Part shown: positions 26,018 to 33,714 of the stretch, one piece after another
How the letters are laid out: each line of letters starts with the position of its first letter
Position numbering within the stretch: the first letter of the stretch is position 1
Assembly (NCBI RefSeq): GCF_009709555.1
Contig: NZ_WJBG01000130.1
Location: 1-64,000, forward strand
Length of the DNA: 64,000 nucleotides
Direction of reading: 5' to 3'
Source of the DNA: Streptomyces blattellae
GTDB taxonomy: Bacteria > Actinomycetota > Actinomycetes > Streptomycetales > Streptomycetaceae
The notes under the pieces: generated by a model
Told to the model about the DNA's origin: nothing
Seen by the model: the letters and a program-made list of their open reading frames with translations, nothing else
Databases searched by the model: none
Program-made: the position numbers and the translations under genes

Positions 26018-27270
26018 GGCGCACCCACGCTGCCAGGTTCGTCGTAATGCACCGTGATCGGGAGACGTGCCGGTTCCGTCGTTGTGCGGAGGGCGGGGGC
26101 CCGCAGGCGGAGCTTGCGGTAGAGCAGTGCGCGCATCTTGCGGGAAAACCGGCCCGGTTCCGAGGAGATGCGGGACGCCACCCGCTCGTATCGATGTGTA
26201 CGGCACGTCGCCAGGCTCCGCCTGAGCTGCGGGCGCAGCGGACGGTCTCCGCGGAGGCGCGGTGCGAAGGACATGAGTTCGGCGAGGGGAGAACCCGGAT
26301 CCACGTCAGCGTCGGGCCGCCCCGCCATGAGGACGGGCACCCCGGTCATCGCGCCATAGAGGGTGACTGAGCCATGGTCTCCCACGATGTAGTCGGCGGC
26401 GACGACCGCTCCGGACCAGTCTCCGTACGGACTGACCAGGCTCAGGCCCGAGCGCCCCAGCCCGGCGAGCCAGGCCCGGACCTGCCAGGCTCCGTGCGCG
26501 TTCCAGACATGGGGATGCAGGAGTGCGGCGATGCGGAACTCGTCTCTGGGCAGTTCGCCGACCAGCCGTTCCAGGACCTCCCAGCCCTGCCCCAGAAGTG
26601 AGTCGGGTCCCCAGGTGGAACAGACGAGGATCAGCCGTTGTCCGGCCCTGGCCCCGAGGGCGTTCCGGTAGAGCGCCCGAAAGGGAAGGCTGGCGCCGAT
26701 GCGGTCGAAGCACGGGTCGCCGACCACCTCGGCTACCGGCAGTGCTTCGGGGCATTCACGGCCGAGCCTGGTCAGTTCCTCATGGTGGGCCAGCACGATG
26801 ACCTCGGGCACCACCGCGCCGTCTCGCACCAACCGCTGCCTGCTGAGACCGTACACACCGCGCTGCGCCACCGGCCGGTCGGGCCGCCCGGCTGGGGTGA
26901 GCTTGTTGTGGCCGGCTCCGTGCGGGAGCACGATCACAGGGGTGTGCAGTTCGTGGAGGCTGCCGTGGCTGGCGGCCAGAGCGAGGTCGAAATGTGTCTG
27001 CACCGCCTGGCTCCACGGCATGACCAGGCCTCCCAGCCGGTCCAGGAACTCGGCCACACCATTGCCGAACACATCGGGTGCCTGGGTGAAGAAGAGCTGC
27101 ACCCTGATGTCGCCTTCCAGCAGACGTACCGTGTCGAGCAACCGCTGCCCGGCGATCACGGTGTGCACCACGACCAGGACGCGCCTGCGAGTCCTGCGGG
27201 TGGCCCAGCGCTCGACGTCCGGCCGTACCGGCACATGTCGCCAGTGCGGCTCGGTCACTGTCACGCTCAT
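26014..27270 (-). CDS. CDP-glycerol glycerophosphotransferase/GT-B-like protein in the NLR island
   Basis: A 418-residue protein. Visible segments are RRVLVVVHTVIAGQRLLDTV near residue 28, VQLFFTQAPDVFGNGVAEFL, PVIVLPHGAGHNKL near 120, VGDPCFDRIGASLPFRALYR, LILVCSTWGPDSLLGQGW near 220, and ADYIVGDHGSVTLYGAMTGV near 310. The last resembles the D-x-S/G-S acceptor region of TagF-like CDP-glycerol polymerases and other GT-B enzymes, so I read it as a distant member of that group. The ATG at 27270 has GGGGG nine bases upstream. It is divergent from the amyloid-motif effector gene (235 bp away) and coupled to the next gene. No membrane anchor is seen. Function in the cassette is unknown. Confidence 0.7.
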   Translation of the reverse strand: MSVTVTEPHWRHVPVRPDVERWATRRTRRRVLVVVHTVIAGQRLLDTVRLLEGDIRVQLFFTQAPDVFGNGVAEFLDRLGGLVMPWSQAVQTHFDLALAASHGSLHELHTPVIVLPHGAGHNKLTPAGRPDRPVAQRGVYGLSRQRLVRDGAVVPEVIVLAHHEELTRLGRECPEALPVAEVVGDPCFDRIGASLPFRALYRNALGARAGQRLILVCSTWGPDSLLGQGWEVLERLVGELPRDEFRIAALLHPHVWNAHGAWQVRAWLAGLGRSGLSLVSPYGDWSGAVVAADYIVGDHGSVTLYGAMTGVPVLMAGRPDADVDPGSPLAELMSFAPRLRGDRPLRPQLRRSLATCRTHRYERVASRISSEPGRFSRKMRALLYRKLRLRAPALRTTTEPARLPITVHYDEPGSVGAP

Positions 27271-27505
27271 CGTCGTCGTCCCCCGGTTCTTCTTCGATGC
27301 CTTCTCGGCCGCGGTCCTGCGCAGCCGTTGACGATGGCCTGCCCCGGGGGCTGGATGGCCGGCTTGCAGGAATCCTGCATTCCTGCGAAACCACCGCCCT
27401 GTGCGCCCCTCACGCTCCGATGCGCCCCTGTCTCCACCCCGGGATCCCGCTGAACAGTGGATGGAGTTCCGCACGCCAGTGGCGGCGGAGAGCCGAAGGA
27501 GCGCT

Positions 27506-27958
27506 GTGGACGCGGAATTGGCGACTCTCGCGGGAACCGGAGCGACGACGGTGGTCAGTCTCCTGGTCACCGAGACGTGGGAGCAGGCGAAGCAGCGTGT
27601 GATACGGCTCTTCGCTCGCGACGGTGAAGCGGCAACCGTGGAGGGGGACTTGGGCGAGTCCCGCGACGCACTGGCAGCAGCGACCGGAGCAGCCGACGAG
27701 GAGGCACTCACCGCCGACGTCACGGCGATGGTACTGCTGCGGCTGCGCCGTCTTCTGGAGCAGGATCCCGACGCAGCCGACGAACTCCGGTCCCTCGTCG
27801 AGGAATTCGCCCTTGCCGCTGGCAGCGATGAGACGGGCGAGGCGGGTGCGGTACACAACAGCATCACCGGGGGCGCGCAGCACGGCCCTGTGTTCCAGGG
27901 GCAGTCCTTCTCGAATCTGACCATCCACAGCTCCGGGGCCGCGGCTCCGGATCAGTGA
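27506..27958 (+). CDS. Small protein with C-terminal amyloid-type motif (candidate Bell-like effector)
   Basis: A 150-residue protein. Residues 1-105 are predicted helical (LATLAGTGATTVVSLLVTET, then WEQAKQRVIRLFARDG and LLRLRRLLEQDPDAADELRS). The end, residues 117-140, reads HNSITGGAQHGPVFQGQSFS then NLTI. This N-x-[IL]-[ST]-G...H-G...Q pattern parallels the N-terminus of the nearby NLR protein. In filamentous bacteria such pairs, an effector with a helical Bell domain and C-terminal amyloid motif plus an NLR with a matching N-terminal motif, are thought to work like fungal HET-s/NWD2 cell-death pairs. The GTG at 27506 has AAGGAG four bases upstream and is preferred to the earlier ATG at 27461. 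The killing mechanism is not shown by sequence. Confidence 0.8.
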   Translation: MDAELATLAGTGATTVVSLLVTETWEQAKQRVIRLFARDGEAATVEGDLGESRDALAAATGAADEEALTADVTAMVLLRLRRLLEQDPDAADELRSLVEEFALAAGSDETGEAGAVHNSITGGAQHGPVFQGQSFSNLTIHSSGAAAPDQ

Positions 27959-28229
27959 GGCACGGCGCTCGCGATCGGCGCCTTGAGGATCCGCCACGTC
28001 AGCACGATCGACGGCGTCATTCTGGCCCAGACGACCAGCGACCACGGCGGCTACCCACTGCCCCCGTTCTGCGCGGCCACGCCGGGCGCCGGTTCGTCGT
28101 CCCCTACCGCCACGGCGAGCGGCTCACCCACGCTCGCTCGGTCGGCACACCGCAACCCCGATCACGAGAAATACGCCGGGGACACCACGATCAGGATTCA
28201 AGAAGCGCCGGTCACCGAGGTGCGGCTAG

Positions 28230-28595
28230 CGTCAAGGCCACACGTGGAAGAGCAGGGTCGCCATCATGCGGGGCCGCTGTCTGCTCGGCCTCAGCAACGC
28301 CAACCGGCGGGCCGCCGGCGTCGACACCGGAGACGAGGTCGAGGTCGGGCTGGAGCTCGACGCCGGGCCCCGTCTCGTGGTCGAGCCCGAGGACTTCGCC
28401 CGCGCTCTGGACGCCGACCCGGCCGCCCGCGAGGCCTACGACCGCCTGCCCCAGGGCCGCAAGCGGCAGCACGTCCTCGCCGTCGACAGCGCGAAGAAGC
28501 CCGAAACGCGCCGGCGCCGCATCCAGAACGCCGTGGCATCGCTCCGGGACGTCCAGAACGCTCTGCCGTCGCTCCGGGACGAAGCGGGCCGATAG
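28230..28595 (+). pseudogene. Truncated YdeI/OmdA-family gene
   Basis: The readable part, HTWKSRVAIMRGRCLLGLSN then ANRRAAGVDTGDEVEVGLEL and, near the end, YDRLPQGRKRQHVLAVDSAK and KPETRRRRIQNAVASL, matches the end of DUF1905 plus the OmdA (bacteriocin-protection, YdeI/OmpD-associated) C-terminal domain. The in-frame TAG at 28227 cuts it off from any N-terminal half, and the 270 bases upstream do not encode the missing DUF1905 strands in any frame. An ATG at 28266 could still give a 109-residue protein. It probably is a decayed gene at the edge of the NLR island. Confidence 0.65.
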
Positions 28596-28688
28596 CCACT
28601 CACCGAGGCAGGTGCGGCCCGTCGTGTCCCGGCCGACGCCTGGGCCGTATCGCACCACGGGCCTGACGGGCCTGACGGCCTGACGGGC

Positions 28689-30389
28689 CTATTCGCAGGT
28701 GATCTCGTCGCGCGGGGTGTAGTGGGTGCGGAACGGTTCCCGCTTCACTTCCTTGCCGTCATCGAGGAAGACCCGCTCCACGGTGACGTCGAAGCCCTCC
28801 AGCGGAGTCTGCGGCACGCACTCCTTGTCGGTGCTGACCTTGTCCTCCGGCTGCTTCACGTTCGTGCGCGGCCCCGTCACCGACTCGATCTCGTCGTACT
28901 TCTTGGTGCCGAGGAAGGTGATGGTCACCGACGTGTCGGTGGACTCGGCCTGGATGTAGAGGGCGCTGCCGGAGTCGTTGGCGAACCTCAGGTCCAGGCT
29001 GCCCCAGGCGACCGTGGCCTCGCGGCCCTCCGGGTAGCGCTCTATGTAGAAGGAGTGGGCGCCGTACTCCACGGGCTTGACCCCGGCGAAGAACATCGCG
29101 TTGAACACGGTCGTGGCCACGGCGGAGACCCCGCCGCCGGGTGCCTTGGTGAACTGGTCGTCGAGGATCATGACGCCCTCGACGAAGCCGTTGGCCTCGG
29201 TGCGCTCGCCGACGGTCCGGTTGAAGCTCCAGGTCTCGTCCGGCATGACGACGGAGCCGTTGATCAGTTCCGCGGCCCGGCCGATGTTCGTCGTGCGGTA
29301 CGGCGCCGGTTCGAAGTTGACGGTGAAGGAGGACAGCTTCTCCGTCAGCCCCAGCCGTGCGGCGTTCGCGCGGGTCACCTGCGGCTGGGTCACGCGCGTG
29401 GCGACCTCGCCGGTGCGGGCGGTGCCCGATTTGGTGAGCAGCGGCAGTACGGCCCTGCTCAGCGCCTCGTCGGTGACCTCCTGTCCCGGGCGTCCGTCCT
29501 CGGCCACCGCGACCTTGTCGCCGTCGAGGCGCAGCGTGGCGTTCTCAGCCGTGGCGGGCAGTCCGGCCAGGGGCTGGGCCACCGCGGGGGCGGCGCGCAG
29601 GCCCTTGGCGTCCAGGTGCGGGGTCAGGCTGCCGGCGCTGTCCGGCCGCATCGTCAGGTGTGCGCCCAGGACGGCCTGGTCGATCGTGAACCGCTTTCCG
29701 CCCGCGATGAGCGTGACGGGCGCCGACATGGCCGGCTGCGCGAACTCGCGCACCGCCCGCCGCACCTCCTCCGCCGTGACCTTCGGTTTCGTCTCGCGGG
29801 TGGGCAGGTCCGTGACGGAGCCGGCCTCGCCGCGCACGAAGGCGCCGCGCAGGGGGCCGACCGCGGCGTCCACGTCGAGTGCGTGGCCGTTGCGCGGGGC
29901 GACCTGCCGGACCTGGCCACCGGCGAAGGCGACGGCTCCGTCGCGGACCTTCTGATCGAGTGTCTTCGCCAGTTTCCCGAGGGCGGAGCGGGCCTTGTCC
30001 TCGTCGACGCGTACGACCGGCTCGACGGCGCCACCCGAGGCGAAGAGCCCGCCGATCGCGCTGAACGGATCGGCGCCGCCGGTGCGTGCCGCCCGGTCGA
30101 CGGTCTCCTCGATGTCGAAGGTGATTCCGGCCCGCTGCGGAGCGACCGTGCCCCTGCGGTCACCCACCGTCACGGCCAGCTCCCGCGGGGCGGCCTCCCC
30201 CAGCCGCTCCTCCAGCTTCCGGGTGGCCTCCGTGCGGGTCAGGCCACCGATGTCGACGCCGCGCACCGTCGTACCGGGGTCGATGTCCCCGCCCGCGAGC
30301 AGCCCGGCGAGATACAGGCCACCCACACCTACGGTCAGGGCGCCGCCGGCCAGGGCGAGAGGCGGAACGGAGGGTATTCGGGGGCGCAT
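28689..30389 (-). CDS. VanW-family exported/membrane-anchored protein
   Basis: A 566-residue protein. An N-terminal membrane segment (VPPLALAGGALTVGVGGLYL, residues about 9-30) anchors or exports it. Two putative peptidoglycan-binding (PGdomain, YkuD-like N-terminal) repeats follow, starting GVDIGGLTRTEATRKLEERL near residue 50. The VanW domain lies near residues 360-490: AELINGSVVMPDETWSFNRT then VGERTEANGF and the AVATTVFNAMFFAG core, with FYIERYPEGREATVAW. VanW itself belongs to vanB-type clusters, but these widespread actinobacterial relatives have no proven function and are probably cell-wall linked. The ATG at 30389 has AGGAG four bases upstream. It is divergent from the Ser/Thr kinase gene 271 bp away. 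Confidence 0.88.
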   Translation of the reverse strand: MRPRIPSVPPLALAGGALTVGVGGLYLAGLLAGGDIDPGTTVRGVDIGGLTRTEATRKLEERLGEAAPRELAVTVGDRRGTVAPQRAGITFDIEETVDRAARTGGADPFSAIGGLFASGGAVEPVVRVDEDKARSALGKLAKTLDQKVRDGAVAFAGGQVRQVAPRNGHALDVDAAVGPLRGAFVRGEAGSVTDLPTRETKPKVTAEEVRRAVREFAQPAMSAPVTLIAGGKRFTIDQAVLGAHLTMRPDSAGSLTPHLDAKGLRAAPAVAQPLAGLPATAENATLRLDGDKVAVAEDGRPGQEVTDEALSRAVLPLLTKSGTARTGEVATRVTQPQVTRANAARLGLTEKLSSFTVNFEPAPYRTTNIGRAAELINGSVVMPDETWSFNRTVGERTEANGFVEGVMILDDQFTKAPGGGVSAVATTVFNAMFFAGVKPVEYGAHSFYIERYPEGREATVAWGSLDLRFANDSGSALYIQAESTDTSVTITFLGTKKYDEIESVTGPRTNVKQPEDKVSTDKECVPQTPLEGFDVTVERVFLDDGKEVKREPFRTHYTPRDEITCE

Positions 30390-30660
30390 GGGTCTCCTGG
30401 ACGAGGGATGGGACGGTGCTCCCAAGGACGCGGCACTGCGCACAGGGCAAGCGTCCCAAGGTAGCCACAAATCGACTGAAAACGCATATGTCCCACGTCA
30501 CGCCAGGCGTTCCGGAGCAGCCGCGAAGCGCGGGACCGGCCGTGCCGGGCCGCCGGTATGCTGAGGCGGCTGCGGCACCCCCACCCTCATCACCCGTTCC
30601 CACGTGGTGAGTTACGGCCTGCCGCGACCGCGACGTCCCACGGCAGGAGGATGACAACAG

Positions 30661-32205
30661 GTGTTGATGGCGGGCCGCTACCGGCTGGACGAGTCGATCG
30701 GTCGCGGTGCGATGGGGGAGGTCTGGCGGGCGTACGACGAGACTCTCGCCCGGCCGGTGGCCGTCAAGCTCCTGCTGCCCCAGGACACCGACCCCACCGC
30801 CGCCTCACGTTTCCGGCTGGAGGCGCGCACCGCGGCCCGGATCGACCACCCGAACGTGGTCGGCGTCCTGGACTTCGGCGAGTACGACCACCGGCTCTTC
30901 CTGGTGATGGAACTCGTCGAGGGCGCCAGCCTCGCCCGGCTCCTGGCCCGGTCCGGCGCGCTGCCCGCCGACCGCGTGGCCTCCGTCGCCGGGCAGGCCG
31001 CCGCCGGGCTCGCCGCCGCGCACCGCCAGGGCATCGTCCACCGGGACATCAAGCCCGCCAACCTGCTTCTGGACGCCGACGGCACCCTCAAGATCGGCGA
31101 CTTCGGCATCGCCCGCTTCCTCGACGACCCCGGCGCCGCGCTGACCGCCACCGGGCAGATCGTCGGCACCAGCCTGTACCTCGCCCCGGAGCGCGCCCTG
31201 GGGCAGCCGGCCGGCCCGGCCTCCGATGTGTACGCGCTGGGCTGCGTGCTCTATCAACTCCTCACCGGCCGCCCGCCGTTCCAGGCCGACACCGCCATCG
31301 CCATCCTGCACCAGCACCTCGACACCGCCCCCGTGCCACCCCGCGAACTGGGCATCGCCGATCTCCCGCCCGCCTTCGAGAACTACCTCCTCGGCCTGCT
31401 CGCAAAGGACCCGGAACCCCGTCCCACCGCCCAGCAGGCCGCCGACTGGTTCACCGACGGCGCCTGGCTCGGACGCCCCGAGCCCCTCCCCGACGCGGCA
31501 CCGGCTCCCCGCCCGCCGTCGCCGACATCACCCGGCACGACCACGGGACCGACCGTCGCCGTCTCGGGACGAAGCGCCGTCCCAGGGCCTGGCACCGCCC
31601 CAGGGCCAGGCACCGTGCCGGGACCAGGCGCCGTCCCGGCACCAGGCACCCTCCCGAGCCGAAGCACCCCCCGGAACCGAAGCACCACCTCAGAGCGAAG
31701 CGCCATCCCAGGGCGAAGCGCCACCCCGGGGCAGGCCGCCGGGCTGTCGGGCGATGCCCGGCCGGGGTCACACCAGCTGGGCGAAACCAGTGCGCCGACC
31801 ACGTACGCGCTGCCCTCCGTCCAAGGCGGCGCCGCCGTCGGCCGGTCCCGGGCACGCCGTCCGGAGCGACCCGGGCTCCTCCCCTTCCTCACCCGTCGGC
31901 CCCGTGTGGCGGCCACGGCCGCCGGAGCCGTGCTCTTCGTGGCCGCGATGCTCCTCGGCGCGCTGTGGTTCTCCCCCGACGACACCGCGGTAAAGGGCAC
32001 GAAATCCGAGCCGTCGCCCCGTACGAGCACTCCCGCCTCCGCCTCGCCCCTGGTATCGAGCCCGGCTTCCACCGCCGCCCCGAGCCCGACGGCGGAGCCG
32101 AGCGGCAGCCGGGAAAAGCGTGACGACGAGAAGTCGGAGCGGGAGAAACGACACGACGAGCGTCAGGACGAGGAAGCGGACAAGGAGGAGGACGAGGACG
32201 ACTGA
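30661..32205 (+). CDS. Membrane-anchored Ser/Thr protein kinase (PknB/Hanks type)
   Basis: A 514-residue kinase. The catalytic domain spans residues about 6-270 with the glycine loop IGRGAMGEV, lysine VAVKLLLP, catalytic loop HRDIKPANLL, and DFG in KIGDFGIARF, followed by GTSLYLAPE. A Pro/Ser/Thr-rich linker with many GPGT/PGPG units (residues about 285-400) leads to one membrane helix (VAATAAGAVLFVAAMLLGAL near 415). The extracellular tail is short and ends in an Arg/Lys/Glu/Asp-rich stretch with no PASTA domain. The GTG at 30661 has AGGAGG about ten bases upstream; an ATG two codons later is an alternative. It is divergent from the VanW-family gene, which may hint at cell-wall signalling. 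Confidence 0.92.
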   Translation: MLMAGRYRLDESIGRGAMGEVWRAYDETLARPVAVKLLLPQDTDPTAASRFRLEARTAARIDHPNVVGVLDFGEYDHRLFLVMELVEGASLARLLARSGALPADRVASVAGQAAAGLAAAHRQGIVHRDIKPANLLLDADGTLKIGDFGIARFLDDPGAALTATGQIVGTSLYLAPERALGQPAGPASDVYALGCVLYQLLTGRPPFQADTAIAILHQHLDTAPVPPRELGIADLPPAFENYLLGLLAKDPEPRPTAQQAADWFTDGAWLGRPEPLPDAAPAPRPPSPTSPGTTTGPTVAVSGRSAVPGPGTAPGPGTVPGPGAVPAPGTLPSRSTPRNRSTTSERSAIPGRSATPGQAAGLSGDARPGSHQLGETSAPTTYALPSVQGGAAVGRSRARRPERPGLLPFLTRRPRVAATAAGAVLFVAAMLLGALWFSPDDTAVKGTKSEPSPRTSTPASASPLVSSPASTAAPSPTAEPSGSREKRDDEKSEREKRHDERQDEEADKEEDEDD

Positions 32206-32580
32206 CGATCGAGGACGACTGACGGCAGCCCGATCCGCCTGCTGCCGAACCGCCCACTGCCGATCCACGACCGGGCGGAAACGACGATGCGGCGCCGGCC
32301 CGTACGGCCCTCAGCCCGTGCCGCGACCCGGCAAATGAGGGAACCTCACCTCCCCCGCTCCCGTCTTCGACGTCCGGCCACGAATGGCTGTCGGCATGTT
32401 GCCGACGACGATGGCCGCTGGGCATATTGAGATCCCGCCCTTCCGGGTGATCTTCCCTTGAGTTTCTCTTTTGGTCGCCGCGGATCCGAGTAATGAGGAA
32501 CCCCTCATTACGATTTCCGGCAGCCCTCCCCCAGGGGCCCCACAGGGCGATTTTCAGCTCGTGCGGATAAGGAGAAATCC
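32206..32580. other. Intergenic region upstream of the DUF1611-like gene, with inverted repeat
   Basis: No gene supported. It contains a perfect inverted repeat GTAATGAGG/CCTCATTAC at 32490-32511 with a 4-base loop, 70 bp before the DUF1611-like ATG, and a smaller GTCGGC/GCCGAC repeat at 32390-32406. The first is a plausible operator. A local drop in GC (about 32450-32520) fits a promoter. Confidence 0.5.
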
Positions 32581-33714
32581 ATGCAGAGCGCGCGGTTCAA
32601 TGCTTCCGTCAATGCGGCGGCGAAGGTTTCCTATACGGCCCGCCGCCTTGTCGAGCTGGGCCACGGAAGCACCGGCACACTGGGGCTGAGCAGGCAGGAC
32701 GCCCGTCCGCGGGCAGGCGACCTGGTGCTGTGCCGGGTGACCGAAATCGGCCAGCACAAATCCCTCGGGCAAGCACTCGGAAAGCGTAATCGGCTGTTCG
32801 TGGGCGACACGATCATAGTCGCCTATGGCGCGCGCTACGCCCCTGATCAATTCGAGTCAGAGGTGCCCGACGATCTCGGCCCCTGTGATCTGGCCGCCGG
32901 AGGAGGCATAGCCGGGCGGGTCGTCTCCTCCCACGCCAGAATGAACCCTCCCACCCGGCTGCAGCCCTTGGGTCTGGTCACCGACGAGCACGGCGCAGTC
33001 ATCAACCTCGCCCGCCTGGCCCGGCCCGTGGTACCGGTCCTCGCACCGCGCCCGCGCACCATAGCCGTACTCGGCACATCGATGAACGCGGGCAAGACGA
33101 CCGTGGCCGCCGCCCTCATACGCGGCCTCAGCCTGGCCGGCCGCCGGGTCGGCGCGGCAAAGGTGACCGGCACCGGTGCGCCCGGGGATCCGACGCTGAT
33201 GGCCGACGCCGGCGCGTCACGCGTCATCGACTTCACCGACCTGGGTTTCCCCACCACCTACCAGCTGCCGATACCCCAGGTGATCCGCATACTGCGCAGC
33301 GCGATCACCGACCTGACGAGCCACCAGGCGGATGCCATCGTGCTGGAAGTCGCGGACGGGATCCTGCAGCGGGAGACGGCAGCGCTGATGCGAACGCCGG
33401 AATTCCGGGCCGACGTGGACTGCATCGTGTTCGCGGCCGGTGATTCGGTCAGCGCGGTGGCGGGGGTGCGGCAGCTGCGTGAGGAGGGACTTCCCGTCAT
33501 GGCTCTGAGCGGGGTGCTGACGGCCTCTCCGCTGGCCATGGCCGAAGCGGTGGCCGGCCTGGACATCCCGGTGTTCGAAGCGGCTGCCCTGTCCGACCCG
33601 GCCGTCGCCGAGCAGATGCTCGCCGGCGGCGTAGGAAACGGGAGCCGGCCGGCGGAGGACGGCAGTCGGCTGACGGACTGCAACGGCCCGCTGACGGCCG
33701 AATCAGTGGCTTGA
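32581..33714 (+). CDS. P-loop NTPase of the DUF1611/MobB-like group
   Basis: A 377-residue protein. The N-terminal part (residues 1-155) holds a small beta-rich domain (GDLVLCRVTEIGQHKSL, NRLFVGDTIIVAYGARYAPD). The C-terminal part is a P-loop NTPase with VLGTSMNAGKTTVAAALIRG near residue 162, VGAAKVTGTGAPGDPTLM, and a Walker B-like ADAIVLEVADGI near 250. This layout matches proteins annotated as DUF1611 or MobB-like, whose roles are unclear. The ATG at 32581 follows GGAGAAATCC. The stop TGA overlaps the TTG start of the ABC exporter gene (TTGA), suggesting coupled expression, perhaps with the NTPase serving an exported product. No biosynthetic gene is next to it. Confidence 0.75.
   Translation: MQSARFNASVNAAAKVSYTARRLVELGHGSTGTLGLSRQDARPRAGDLVLCRVTEIGQHKSLGQALGKRNRLFVGDTIIVAYGARYAPDQFESEVPDDLGPCDLAAGGGIAGRVVSSHARMNPPTRLQPLGLVTDEHGAVINLARLARPVVPVLAPRPRTIAVLGTSMNAGKTTVAAALIRGLSLAGRRVGAAKVTGTGAPGDPTLMADAGASRVIDFTDLGFPTTYQLPIPQVIRILRSAITDLTSHQADAIVLEVADGILQRETAALMRTPEFRADVDCIVFAAGDSVSAVAGVRQLREEGLPVMALSGVLTASPLAMAEAVAGLDIPVFEAAALSDPAVAEQMLAGGVGNGSRPAEDGSRLTDCNGPLTAESVA

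Noticed and set aside
24441-26024. 527-codon minus-strand frame over the NLR gene
   Set aside because: It is antisense to the NB-ARC/TPR gene and overlaps the better supported 25487-26017 gene in another frame.
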